From Parvularculaceae bacterium (lineage in GTDB: Bacteria > Pseudomonadota > Alphaproteobacteria > Caulobacterales > Parvularculaceae): a stretch of DNA of 16,815 nucleotides. A program made the translations under genes and the position numbers. How positions within the stretch are numbered: position 1 is the stretch's first letter; the number at the start of each line of letters is the position of its first letter. Location of the stretch: NCBI GenBank assembly GCA_027080545.1, contig JALWRV010000275.1:1-16815 (forward strand), given 5' to 3'. The notes below the pieces were generated by a model. It ran no database searches. It had not been told where the DNA came from and saw nothing but the letters and a program-made list of their open reading frames with translations. Shown piece after piece: positions 1-7,319 of the stretch.

Positions 1-1350
1 CCGTAAATCACGGCCAATAGTTGGAAATTGCCACCCCATGGTCACGGCCCGCATCAGCATGAAAGTCCAAAAGCTTAGCCAAAGCCCATGATTACCCAAA
101 GGCGGGATAAGCAAAGCCGCCAAAATAATGAAAAAGATCGACGAGATGAGCATGGAATTGCGCATGGCCCGAAAGCGGGTGGCGCCAATAAAAATACCGT
201 CCAGTTGAAAACAGGTGACCACAATCAACGGAGAAATAATCGCCCAACCGATCATGGCCATGGCCATTCGCGTGATTTGCGGGTCGTGGGCGATCAGTCG
301 CACCAGCGGTCCCCCCGCCACAGCAAATAGCAGGGTAAACAAAATGGCCCCAACCCCGGCCACGATAGATGTGCGCCGCACGGCGATCGCATATAATTTG
401 CGGCGCAAAATTGGGTCACGATTGCCAATCGCCTGGCCCACTAAAGTTTCAGCGGCAATGGCGGCCCCATCAAGGGCCAACCCGGTGACCAAAACCAATT
501 GCAGCAAAACCTGATTGGCAGCCAGGGTGACATCGCCAAACAGGCTGCCACGCTGAATAAAATAGGCAAAGCTGGCCGACAATAAAGCAGAGCGCAAAAA
601 CACATCCCCATTAACAGCGATGAGGGCGCGATATTGCTCCGGATGCGTCAAAGCCCGCCAAGGCCAATGGGCTTTGATACCACCTTGCTGATGGAGAACG
701 AACAACACAGCGGCACAGGCTCCAAAAAACCCAAGGGTCTCTGCGATCAAAGTACCCAGCGCAACCCCCTTGGCCCCAAGATGAAACTGCACCACGAAAA
801 CAATATCCAATATCCCGTTGAGCAGGGTCATAAGAAAGACAATGAGCAATAATAAGCCAGTGCGCCCCAATGCGGTGAGCCAACCAAAAAGACCAAAGCA
901 CGCAATTGAAAAGGGGGCTGCCCATAGGCGTAAATATAGATAGGTGCGGGCGGCCTGTTCGGTTTGTTGAGAGATGGCGCTGTCGATTGTGAAAATCCAA
1001 AACAGGCCTTCAATAATCGGCCATGATAATATCAATAATCCAAGACCGATTAAAAACCCGAAAAGGGTTGATTGGCCGAGAATTTTGCGCACTCGCACCG
1101 GGTCTTGCGCCCCATGGGCTTGGGCGGTGAGCCCAGCCGTAGACATGCGCAAGAACCCAAAAGCCCAATAGAGCAAAGAATAGATAGAGCCCGCTAGACC
1201 AATAGCCCCAATATCAAGGGGGCGAGCCGAAAGCCCTAAGGCGGCCGAATCCACCAATCCTAAAACCGGCGTTACCAGCGCCGCGATGCTCGCAGGCCAG
1301 GCCAATTGAATCACGCGCTTATATGAAATGTTGGATTGGTTTTCGGTCAC
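1..1350 (-). CDS. MATE family efflux transporter, DinF-like (3' end beyond window)
   Basis: Inner-membrane multidrug/toxin extrusion transporter, expected to export organic cations or other toxic compounds using an H+ or Na+ gradient. About 450 codons are visible from the proposed start to the left edge with no stop, close to the full length of DinF-like MATE proteins (about 440-460 aa), so only a few C-terminal residues should be missing. The protein is strongly hydrophobic throughout, with a succession of membrane segments consistent with the 12-helix MATE fold. The N-terminal stretch QLAWPASIAALVTPVLGLVD is the typical first-helix sequence of the family. I chose GTG at 1350 because the protein then begins VTENQSN, about 14 residues before the conserved helix, and a weak GGCGGG lies just upstream. 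An in-frame GTG at 1383 would add 11 residues but lacks a good ribosome site and directly follows an in-frame stop. Divergent from the Kelch lipoprotein gene. Family call is firm; substrate unknown. Confidence 0.9.
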   Translation of the reverse strand, partial: MTENQSNISYKRVIQLAWPASIAALVTPVLGLVDSAALGLSARPLDIGAIGLAGSIYSLLYWAFGFLRMSTAGLTAQAHGAQDPVRVRKILGQSTLFGFLIGLGLLILSWPIIEGLFWIFTIDSAISQQTEQAARTYLYLRLWAAPFSIACFGLFGWLTALGRTGLLLLIVFLMTLLNGILDIVFVVQFHLGAKGVALGTLIAETLGFFGACAAVLFVLHQQGGIKAHWPWRALTHPEQYRALIAVNGDVFLRSALLSASFAYFIQRGSLFGDVTLAANQVLLQLVLVTGLALDGAAIAAETLVGQAIGNRDPILRRKLYAIAVRRTSIVAGVGAILFTLLFAVAGGPLVRLIAHDPQITRMAMAMIGWAIISPLIVVTCFQLDGIFIGATRFRAMRNSMLISSIFFIILAALLIPPLGNHGLWLSFWTFMLMRAVTMGWQFPTIGRDLR

Positions 1351-1391
1351 GGCCCGCCAATTGTCTTGATCATAAAAGCTCACTCATGGCA

Positions 1392-1404
1392 GAGGCTTCG
1401 CCTC
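1392..1404. other. small inverted repeat between MATE and Kelch genes
   Basis: GAGGC, a 3-base spacer, then GCCTC form a perfect 5-bp inverted repeat in the divergent spacer, overlapping the proposed -35 region. It could be a short operator half-site pair or chance; a further GAGGC occurs just downstream, near 1413. Confidence 0.25.
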
Positions 1405-1431
1405 GACGCAATGAGGCGGGTACACTATATT
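1403..1431 (+). promoter_or_regulatory. candidate sigma70-type promoter for the Kelch lipoprotein gene
   Basis: A possible -35 box TCGACG (1403-1408; 4 of 6 consensus matches) is followed by a 17-bp spacer and a -10 box TATATT (1426-1431; 5 of 6). Transcription would begin near 1438, which would make an ATG at 1440 leaderless and favours the GTG start at 1476. The opposite strand of the same AT-rich core reads TATAGT (1429-1424) and could serve as the -10 box of the divergent MATE gene. Found by eye only. Confidence 0.35.
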
Positions 1432-1474
1432 GAACCCCTATGGCAAAAGATTGGGGGGCAAAGGATGGTGGCGG

Positions 1475-1504
1475 GGTGAAATATTATAGGGTGAAATATT
1501 ATAG
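1475..1504 (+). repeat. 15-bp perfect tandem duplication in the lipoprotein start region
   Basis: The 15-mer GGTGAAATATTATAG occurs twice head to tail (1475-1489 and 1490-1504). Being a multiple of three it stays in frame and encodes VKYYR twice. Each copy carries a GTG that could start translation (1476 and 1491). Either start places a basic, Tyr-rich n-region before the hydrophobic part of the lipoprotein signal peptide. Confidence 0.9.
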
Positions 1505-2579
1505 AACCATAATATGGGGGATGAGTTTGCTATGGCTAACCGGTTGCGCCCTCACCACAGCCGGATCACAAAACAGACAAACCTTTGCGCTTCCCCATCC
1601 CCAAACCAATATGGCCGTAGCGTTAGGAGACGGCCCGCAAGGGCCAACCCTTTACGGGTTTAACGGTTTGGGGTCGGCTAAAGATTGGACTTCAGTCAAT
1701 CATCATGCCTTTGCCTGCCCAATCAAGGCGCGGCTTTGTCACCAATTGCCGGATGTGCCTGTTGCCGAGGGCCGTCTTGCGAGCGTGGCGGTTCGCCTCG
1801 GGCAGAAAATCTATCTCTTCGGAGGCTATAGCGTTGCTGCAGATGGCAGCGAAGTTTCAACCCGAGATGTCTTGATGTTTGACCCACAAACAGGCCAATG
1901 GCTGTTGCGGGCCCCCATGCCGGTTCCGGTCGATGATGCTGTCGCCTTGGCCTATCAGGACCGCTATATCTATCTGGTTTCCGGTTGGCATGATAAGGGC
2001 AATGTCAAACGGGTTCAGCTCTATGATGCCAAAATAAACCGCTGGTCACGGGCTACAGATTTTCCGGGCATACCGGTTTTTGGCCATGGGGGTGGCATTG
2101 TCGGCAACCGATTTATCATCGCTGATGGGGTTGCGGTTATTGGCCACAAAAATGGTCGCCGCCAATTTGGGATCGTGTCGGATGTATGGCAAGGCATCAT
2201 AGATGAACAAGACCCAACCATCATTGCATGGCGCTCATTACCGGCCCATCCGGGGCCGGCCCTCTATCGTCCGGGGGTCATGGGGGATGCCATCCGGGAG
2301 CAGATCATTTTTGCCGGGGGCACTGATAACCCCTATAATTTTGATGGTATTGGCTATGATGGGGTGCCTTCGCATCCCGTCGGCGGGGTCTTTGCCTATG
2401 ATTTGGCGACAGAGGGCTGGGTCACATTTGACCTACCCCCTTTAGGGGTTATGGATCATCGCGGCCTTCTCAAGCATGATGAGGATTATTTTCTGATGGG
2501 GGGGATGAATGATAGATTGCAGGTTAGCGACGGGATTGTTCGCTTCACCCTGCCACCCAAAAGCGGTTTAATTGAATAA
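1476..2579 (+). CDS. Kelch-repeat beta-propeller lipoprotein
   Basis: Predicted exported lipoprotein of unknown ligand. From GTG 1476 the protein is 367 aa and starts VKYYRVKYYRTIIWGMSLL, followed by a lipobox LTGC, so it should be lipid-anchored at the cysteine after signal peptidase II cleavage. The mature part shows Kelch/galactose-oxidase-type blades: recurring strand-GG patterns (IYLFGGY, YLVSGW, IIFAGGT, YFLMGGM), each next to segments such as VLMFDPQTGQW, VQLYDAKINRW and VFAYDLATEGW that end in the conserved W. About five to six blades are visible, as expected for a propeller with some divergent blades. GTG 1476 has AAGGA at 1461-1465 as ribosome site, whereas the upstream ATG 1440 has none and lies almost at the proposed transcription start; GTG 1491 is a further alternative. 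Such propellers bind glycans or proteins, or act as sialic-acid mutarotases (NanM), but I see no NanM-specific context. Confidence 0.8.
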   Translation: MKYYRVKYYRTIIWGMSLLWLTGCALTTAGSQNRQTFALPHPQTNMAVALGDGPQGPTLYGFNGLGSAKDWTSVNHHAFACPIKARLCHQLPDVPVAEGRLASVAVRLGQKIYLFGGYSVAADGSEVSTRDVLMFDPQTGQWLLRAPMPVPVDDAVALAYQDRYIYLVSGWHDKGNVKRVQLYDAKINRWSRATDFPGIPVFGHGGGIVGNRFIIADGVAVIGHKNGRRQFGIVSDVWQGIIDEQDPTIIAWRSLPAHPGPALYRPGVMGDAIREQIIFAGGTDNPYNFDGIGYDGVPSHPVGGVFAYDLATEGWVTFDLPPLGVMDHRGLLKHDEDYFLMGGMNDRLQVSDGIVRFTLPPKSGLIE

Positions 2580-2596
2580 TCTTGAGATGAGTTGGA

Positions 2597-3076
2597 TTAC
2601 ATTTCCAAGCCGCGGGCTTTGCGCCACCGCAGCTCAATCATGTCGCCAAACGCATCAGAAGACAGGCCATAGCGATTAAGAAGCCGCGCGGTGCGCACTT
2701 TCTTTTCACCGGGTTTTGAACCATCCACATGGCGAATCTCTACCCAACCATTATAGATGCGAATATTTTGCACCTTCTTCCAGTCTTTTTGCAAACCGGT
2801 GAGACCGGCATGTTGCTCTAGGCCTTTTTCATCGACCCGAAGATAGTTCCAACGCGGCCAAATGCCCACAACCAGCAACATCATGCCGACAAAAACAAAG
2901 GGCAATCCAACAAAGACATTGGTCGGTTGGCCTGTAATCATAGAAAATGCCAATAGGGCACTTTGTGTGGATAAAACGATGGCCGCGGCCACAGCAAAAG
3001 GCGAACGCCAAAACTGGGCTTCCAATTGAACGGTTTCTTTTGAAGCAATTTCTTCAGGTGTAAGCGGCTCAGACAT
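2597..3076 (-). CDS. membrane protein with C-terminal PH-like domain
   Basis: A 159-aa protein of unknown function. It has a short acidic, probably cytoplasmic N-terminus, two adjacent membrane helices (about residues 27-47 and 54-73), then a cytoplasmic-type domain of about 85 residues. That domain begins YLRVDEKGLEQHAG and continues with a W-K-K-V segment and a strand ending in WVEIRHVDG; this strand pattern and the conserved Gly/Trp resemble bacterial PH-like (bPH_2) domains that follow a helical hairpin. The start has a strong ribosome site, GGGGAAAG, about 3 bases upstream of ATG. The gene converges on the Kelch lipoprotein gene with only 17 bp between the stops and no clear terminator. 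It lies about 160 bp downstream of folE in the same direction, so cotranscription is possible. The PH-like assignment is from pattern only. Confidence 0.7.
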   Translation of the reverse strand: MSEPLTPEEIASKETVQLEAQFWRSPFAVAAAIVLSTQSALLAFSMITGQPTNVFVGLPFVFVGMMLLVVGIWPRWNYLRVDEKGLEQHAGLTGLQKDWKKVQNIRIYNGWVEIRHVDGSKPGEKKVRTARLLNRYGLSSDAFGDMIELRWRKARGLEM

Positions 3077-3090
3077 TTCTTTCCCCTAAC

Positions 3091-3107
3091 GTGAAGGCAG
3101 ACTTCAC
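3091..3107. other. perfect 6-bp hairpin upstream of the PH-like gene
   Basis: GTGAAG (3091-3096), a 5-base loop, and CTTCAC (3102-3107) form a perfect inverted repeat ending about 14 bases before the start of the leftward membrane-protein gene, right in front of its ribosome site. It has no T-tract, so it is not a typical intrinsic terminator for folE; it may be an operator or an mRNA hairpin. Confidence 0.4.
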
Positions 3108-3236
3108 TCAGAATTATTTTGTGCGTAATCCATAGCCCAAGGGGGTAAATTTTCGCTAAAGATGGAACGATAAATTGAGGCTATTCACAGCCTGTTAAGG
3201 TCTGTGTGTGCGTTCAGCCAAGCTTTAAAAATTTCT

Positions 3237-3872
3237 TTACGCGTCCCGCCGCAGCAATTGAAAAAACCGCTGCTGCATAGCCGGGTCCGTGTCAAATTGG
3301 CCGGTAAAGCGGGTGGTAACCGTATCGACCCCATGCTTATGAACCCCTCTGGTGGACATGCAATGATGTTCGGCTTCAATCATCACCGCGACGCCGCGTG
3401 CGGCCAGCCCATCCTGCAAGGTGGAGGCAATTTGAGACGTTAATTTTTCCTGAATTTGCAATCTTTTAGCATAGGCATCGACCAGTCGCGCCAGTTTAGA
3501 AATGCCAACCACCTTACCATCGGGCAGATAGGCGATATGGACCTTGCCCATGATCGGGGCCATGTGATGCTCGCACATGCTCTCAAGCCTGATATCGCGC
3601 AACAAGACAATATCATTATAGCCGTCAACTTCCTCGAACGTGCGGGCGAGCAGAGTTTCCGGTTCTTCGGCATAACCGCTGAACCATTCTTCAAAGGCTT
3701 TCGCGACCCGCTTGGGCGTATCCAGCAAACCTTCGCGAGTTGGGTCATCCCCAGCCCAGGCGATCAAGGTGCGGACGGCCTGTTCGGCTTGGGCACGGCA
3801 GGGGCGTGTTTGCAGGATTTGATCTTCTTCATCTTGAGCGCAAGACTCACTATCGTAGGCAATGGCATTCAT
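3237..3872 (-). CDS. folE: GTP cyclohydrolase I
   Basis: Converts GTP to 7,8-dihydroneopterin triphosphate, the first step of tetrahydrofolate (and possibly queuosine-precursor) synthesis, as a cytoplasmic homodecamer. The 211-aa product carries the family signature with zinc ligands C100 and H103 in the CEHH motif and C171 in [11 protein letters not shown], so this is a zinc-dependent type IA enzyme with all catalytic residues in place. The N-terminal 28 residues are a variable extension containing two further cysteines (C11, C25); the conserved core starts near [12 protein letters not shown]. Start ATG 3872 has a good ribosome site (AGGACAGG) immediately upstream. It is transcribed divergently from cysS across a 302-bp spacer and is followed by the PH-like membrane protein gene. 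Length and motifs are standard. Confidence 0.98.
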   Translation of the reverse strand: MNAIAYDSESCAQDEEDQILQTRPCRAQAEQAVRTLIAWAGDDPTREGLLDTPKRVAKAFEEWFSGYAEEPETLLARTFEEVDGYNDIVLLRDIRLESMCEHHMAPIMGKVHIAYLPDGKVVGISKLARLVDAYAKRLQIQEKLTSQIASTLQDGLAARGVAVMIEAEHHCMSTRGVHKHGVDTVTTRFTGQFDTDPAMQQRFFQLLRRDA

Positions 3873-4174
3873 GGGCCTGTCCTATCGTTAAAAGCGATTA
3901 CACATTCGCAACTGTTGGGAAGGTAAGCGCCCGCGAGCCGCTGGACTTTACATAGGCATTGGGTTAGACCAGCGCCAATCAAAGGTCCGTTACCCGAAAA
4001 CTATACCGGATAAGGCAATGAAATCAAAGGACAAAAAATTCCCAACATTTTGCGGCGCAATATATTGTGCTGTCAGGGCGCAATATTGTCCCAGCGTGGC
4101 ACAATAATTAACGTAAAAACTCCGCCCACAGCCTCGTCTTGCCCCTATCCACCCGTTTAATTGTTTGGCCTTGA
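3873..4174. promoter_or_regulatory. divergent folE/cysS spacer
   Basis: This 302-bp region separates two divergent starts and holds no coding frame with family features. It must carry promoters for both genes, though I could not pick confident -35/-10 pairs. The half nearer cysS is AT-rich and contains the three similar sites listed separately. Confidence 0.6.
4055..4108. repeat. three regularly spaced CAAT-type sites
   Basis: GCGCAATATATTGTGC (4055-4070) is a 16-bp palindrome with one mismatched pair. A second copy of its left half, GCGCAATATTGT (4078-4089), contains the perfect palindrome CAATATTG. A third, degenerate site GCACAATAAT starts at 4099. The starts are 23 and 21 bp apart, about two helical turns, which would put the sites on one face of the DNA. 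This looks like an operator array for a dimeric regulator of cysS, folE or both; the regulator is not identified. Confidence 0.45.
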
Positions 4175-5566
4175 ATGACAATTTTTTTTCACAATAGTCT
4201 TTCCGGAAAAAGAGAAATTTTCACCCCCGCAAAGCCGGATCGGGTGAGCGTCTATGTATGTGGCCCCACAGTCTATTCCTACGCCCATATTGGCAATGCC
4301 CGTGCTGCTGTTGTTTTCGATCAATTATTTCGATTATTGCGCGCTGTTTATGGGGCGGAAAAAGTGGTCTATGCGCGCAACATCACAGATATTGATGATA
4401 AGATCATTGCCGCCGCCCGCGAGGCCGATGTGCCGATTGGCGATATAACCAAAAAATTCACGAAAATTTATCGTGAAGATATGGGCGCGCTGGGTGTTTT
4501 GCCGCCGACCATTGAACCGCATGCCACCGACCATATAGAGGCGATGCAAGTGATGATCTCAGGCTTGTTATCGCGCGGTCATGCCTATGCTCGTGAGGGA
4601 CATGTGCTGTTTGATGTCGAGACCTATAAGGCTTACGGCCAACTATCTAAAATCTCCCAAGATGAAATGATTGCCGGGGCGCGGGTTGAAATAGCCCCCT
4701 ATAAGAAAAATCCGGCTGATTTTGTGTTGTGGAAGCCCGCTAAAGAAGGAGAGCCGGGTTGGTCTGTGCCTTCTGATTGGGGTATCGAGGGTACGGGACG
4801 GCCAGGTTGGCACCTCGAATGTTCGGCTATGATTGAAAAAGTTTTTGAGGGTCCCATTGATATTCACGGAGGCGGCCAAGATTTGCGCTTTCCGCACCAT
4901 GAAAATGAAATCGCCCAATCTTGTTGCGCCGGGGGCGGGTGCGATGAGGCCCCACTTGCACGTTTTTGGCTGCATAATGGTTTTCTCAATATGGGCGATG
5001 ACAAAATGTCCAAATCGTTGGGCAATATCGTGTTGCCGCGAGATTTATTAAAAAAATGGGATGGCGAGACCATACGCTGGGCGCTCCTCTCGGCCCATTA
5101 TCGCCAACCATTGATCTGGACACAAAAAATATTAGAGCAGTCCAAAAAGCAGCTTGACCGTTTTTATCGCCTTATGGAAAAATTTCCCTATTCAAACGAG
5201 GCGCCTATGGAGCCTCCCCAAAAAGTGATCGAGGCGTTGAGCGATGATCTAAATACCCCGTCAGCGATGGCCGTGTTGCATGCGCTTCGGGACAAGGCGG
5301 CCAATGGCGATAGAGAGGCTTTGAGCCAATTGCGCAGCGGTGGGCAGCTATTGGGTGTTTTGCAACAAAACCCAGCCGATTGGTTCCGGAGGGGCGCTCA
5401 AGGGACGGGGCTGAGTGACGAAGCTATCGAAGCGCTGTTGCAAGAGCGACGCCTTGCCAAGAGTAAAAAGGACTATGGCAAAGCGGACGCCATACGTGAA
5501 ACTTTAGCCGAGGCCAATATTCTTATTGAAGATGGGCCGCAGGGTACGAAATGGCGTCGCGGTTAA
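4175..5566 (+). CDS. cysS: cysteinyl-tRNA synthetase
   Basis: Class I synthetase that charges tRNA-Cys with cysteine in the cytoplasm. The 463-aa product has the usual bacterial length. Visible hallmarks are the HIGH-type motif within VYSYAHIGNAR (H38-N41), the KMSKS loop at residues 277-281, and zinc/cysteine-binding ligands C29 (VCGPTVY), C216 (WHLECS), H241 and E245 (FPHHENE), spaced as in the E. coli enzyme. The C-terminal part (about 350-463) is the helical DALR/anticodon-binding region, including the DYGKADAIRETL segment typical of the family. The ATG at 4175 has only a weak ribosome site, but the protein begins at the expected distance from the first motif and no better start is near. 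It is divergent from folE; a DUF1993 gene follows 38 bp later. Confidence 0.98.
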   Translation: MTIFFHNSLSGKREIFTPAKPDRVSVYVCGPTVYSYAHIGNARAAVVFDQLFRLLRAVYGAEKVVYARNITDIDDKIIAAAREADVPIGDITKKFTKIYREDMGALGVLPPTIEPHATDHIEAMQVMISGLLSRGHAYAREGHVLFDVETYKAYGQLSKISQDEMIAGARVEIAPYKKNPADFVLWKPAKEGEPGWSVPSDWGIEGTGRPGWHLECSAMIEKVFEGPIDIHGGGQDLRFPHHENEIAQSCCAGGGCDEAPLARFWLHNGFLNMGDDKMSKSLGNIVLPRDLLKKWDGETIRWALLSAHYRQPLIWTQKILEQSKKQLDRFYRLMEKFPYSNEAPMEPPQKVIEALSDDLNTPSAMAVLHALRDKAANGDREALSQLRSGGQLLGVLQQNPADWFRRGAQGTGLSDEAIEALLQERRLAKSKKDYGKADAIRETLAEANILIEDGPQGTKWRRG

Positions 5567-5604
5567 AAGCCAAACGCTCAACCATTTGAAAGAGAGCCAA
5601 CCTC

Positions 5605-6108
5605 ATGTCTATTTCGCTGTTTGAAGCATCAGTCCCCGCCTTTATCACCATGATGCGTGGGGTATCCCATTGTTTGAACAAAGGTGAAGCCTTTGCCAAA
5701 GAGAACAATATTGATGAATGTGACTTTACGGCGAAGCAACTCGCACCTGATATGTTACCCTTAAAATCGCAAATATATATTCTCACCGATCTTGCCAAAG
5801 GGTGTGTTTCGCGACTGGCTGGTAAAGAATTGCCAATATGGGAGGATAATGAATCGCGCTTTGATGAATTACAGGCGCGATTGAAGAAATGCGAAAACTA
5901 TATCGCTTCTTTTGATCCAGATTCCATCAATGCCGGTGAAGAGAGGAACATTCACTTAAAGCTGCGCAATTCCGAGCTTAATTTTAAGGGTCGAGATTAT
6001 CTCATCAGCTTTTTGCTGCCAAACTTCTATTTTCATGTAACGACAAGCTATAATATTTTGCGCCATCAAGGCGTGCCGCTTGGCAAGGCCGATTTTTTTG
6101 GCCAATAG
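5605..6108 (+). CDS. DUF1993 family protein
   Basis: A 167-aa soluble protein of the DUF1993 family, whose biochemical role is unknown; the family is predicted to be a helical bundle related to DinB-like folds. The sequence fits end to end: N-terminal MSISLFEASVPAFITMMRG, the central LAPDMLPLKSQI segment followed by TDLAKGCVSRLAG, and the diagnostic C-terminal FKGRDYLISFLLPNFYFHV and ILRHQGVPLGKADF. No signal peptide or membrane segment is present. GAAAGAGAG at about 5589-5597 is the ribosome site. The gene lies 38 bp after cysS and 47 bp before the scaffold gene, so it may be in one transcript with them. A function in cysteine or Fe-S metabolism cannot be inferred from this neighbourhood alone. 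Confidence 0.9.
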   Translation: MSISLFEASVPAFITMMRGVSHCLNKGEAFAKENNIDECDFTAKQLAPDMLPLKSQIYILTDLAKGCVSRLAGKELPIWEDNESRFDELQARLKKCENYIASFDPDSINAGEERNIHLKLRNSELNFKGRDYLISFLLPNFYFHVTTSYNILRHQGVPLGKADFFGQ

Positions 6109-6155
6109 GCCTTAGGCGGCTGGAAGTAACCGTCTGGCGGGCTTATATTGATGGT

Positions 6156-6605
6156 ATGAACGACCTTTATTCAGATCAATTGCTGGAACAAGCCTGTACC
6201 TTGCCAAAGCCAACCCATCTCGAAGCGCCGATGGCGTCGGCCACCAAATATTCACGGGTATGCGGCTCAACGGTCTCGGTTGAACTGGATGTGGAAAATG
6301 GTCTGGTCAGCCAGTTTGCTTTGACGGTAAAGGCATGTGCTTTGGGGCAGGCCTCTAGCGCCATCGTTGCCAAACATATTATTGGCGAGCGCATAGAAGT
6401 TTTGCGCTCCATACGCGAGGCCATGTGGGCGATGTTGCGGGGGGAAAAACCGCTCCCTCCTTTTGAAGGCTGGGAGGATTTATCTCAATTAGAGCCGATC
6501 CGCGCCTATAAGGCCCGCCATGTCTCGACCATGTTAATTTTTGATGCGGTGGTGGATTGCCTTGATCAAATAGAGCCCGTGACAAAATTGGAGTCCGGCC
6601 CATGA
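6156..6605 (+). CDS. IscU/NifU-N-like iron-sulfur scaffold family protein
   Basis: A 149-aa protein of the NifU N-terminal/IscU family, whose classical members assemble Fe-S clusters on three cysteines. Here C36 (in SRVCGSTV) and C61 (in VKACALGQASSAIVAKH) match the first two IscU cysteines. The position of the third is R121-H122-V123 (KARHVST) instead of K-H-C, and the Asp that follows the first cysteine (CGD in IscU) is Ser38. An extra cysteine, C135, lies near the C-terminus. From memory, this two-cysteine type is common beside yidD in alphaproteobacteria, so it is a subfamily trait more than a local mutation. Whether it still carries a cluster is open. No strong ribosome site is visible, but the ATG at 6156 gives a proper family N-terminus. 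Its stop overlaps the yidD start by 4 bp (ATGA), which implies coupled translation. Confidence 0.88.
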   Translation: MNDLYSDQLLEQACTLPKPTHLEAPMASATKYSRVCGSTVSVELDVENGLVSQFALTVKACALGQASSAIVAKHIIGERIEVLRSIREAMWAMLRGEKPLPPFEGWEDLSQLEPIRAYKARHVSTMLIFDAVVDCLDQIEPVTKLESGP

Positions 6606-6934
6606 CGCAACCTATGACCCGGCCCAAGACACAGCCGCCCCCCAGCCTACCAGCGCGTATCGGCATTTTTCTGTTGCGCCTCTATCAAATGACGCTCTCG
6701 CCCCTATTTTACTTTTTGGGCGTGCGATGCCGCCATGCACCCACCTGTTCCCATTATGGTGTATGTGCCATGCGCAAGCATGGGTTTTGGCGCGGCGGTT
6801 GGCTGACCCTATCTCGCCTATTGCGTTGTCACCCATGGGGCAGTTCGGGATATGATCCGGTGCCGGATAATCTCGCCCCCCATCCCTGGCAGCCATGGCT
6901 TTATGGGGATTGGCGCTGGCATAAGCGCGGATGA
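6602..6934 (+). CDS. yidD: membrane protein insertion efficiency factor YidD
   Basis: A small (110-aa) inner-membrane-associated protein that assists YidC-dependent insertion of membrane proteins. It has the family core: an amphipathic segment (ARIGIFLLRLYQMTLSPL), then the cysteine motif CRHAPTCSHYGVCAMRKHG (C43, C49, C55), a Gly-Gly-Trp turn (WRGGWLTLSRLLRCHPW) and the GYDPVP signature. The first 17 residues are a Pro/Thr-rich extension; a second ATG at 6614 would shorten it by four residues. It overlaps the scaffold gene by 4 bp. In many bacteria yidD sits beside rnpA-yidC; here it is paired with the IscU-like gene. Confidence 0.97.
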   Translation: MTQPMTRPKTQPPPSLPARIGIFLLRLYQMTLSPLFYFLGVRCRHAPTCSHYGVCAMRKHGFWRGGWLTLSRLLRCHPWGSSGYDPVPDNLAPHPWQPWLYGDWRWHKRG

Positions 6935-7319
6935 TTGTTTGCTGAAAAGAAGTCGGGCCACAAGAATAGGCCGACCTGCGGCGTGCCGCCCATTCCCAAG
7001 CACAAAATCGCATTTTGGCTGGATCGGTTTGTTGCAACCCATTGGGGTGTTTCAGTCGCCTGCGGGTCCCATGACCTATCGGGGGCAGGGGCGGATAAAT
7101 AGCATAATCGGCGAATATTCCCTGGAAAGGTTAACGTGCTTGCCAGCCCCTCTACCCTCAGATAGCATGATTTTCGGGGCTCTTTGCCAAGGCGCATTTT
7201 AAAGCGCGGTCTTGCCTCAGCCTTTTGGGTGACACGGCCTTAAATGATGGGGCGATGTCGGGTTTGTGGTGAATGTGGGTTTTGTAATGAATGTGGGAAG
7301 AGAGCGAAAGCGGGGAATA
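6935..7319. other. 385-bp spacer after yidD
   Basis: I see no gene here: the open frames carry no family features or sensible composition, and no tRNA, 4.5S RNA or other known RNA signature is visible. It contains two small hairpins just after yidD (6952-6989) and a near-palindrome GCGCATTTTAAAGCGC at 7192-7207. It probably carries the promoter of the following secreted-protein gene and may yield a long leader. No confident promoter boxes were picked. Confidence 0.5.
6952..6989 (+). other. two consecutive small hairpins downstream of yidD
   Basis: GTCGGGCC (6952-6959) can pair with GGCCGAC (6969-6975) with one bulged G and a 9-base loop. Immediately after it, GCGG (6978-6981) pairs with CCGC (6986-6989) around a 4-base loop. 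Neither is followed by a T-tract, so an intrinsic terminator is not supported; mRNA end protection or processing is possible. Confidence 0.3.

Noticed and set aside
88..514. Two overlapping plus-strand open frames near the left edge
   Set aside because: Both are antisense to the MATE transporter, whose minus-strand frame is uninterrupted and family-typical across this stretch.
1440..1475. ATG 1440 as start of the Kelch lipoprotein
   Set aside because: No ribosome site precedes it, it would lie almost on the proposed transcription start, and it would place an acidic/Gly-rich stretch before the signal peptide.
6852..7202. A 116-codon plus-strand frame running from the end of yidD into the spacer
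   Set aside because: Its composition is unlike a real protein, no domain is recognisable, and most of the reliable coding there belongs to yidD in another frame.
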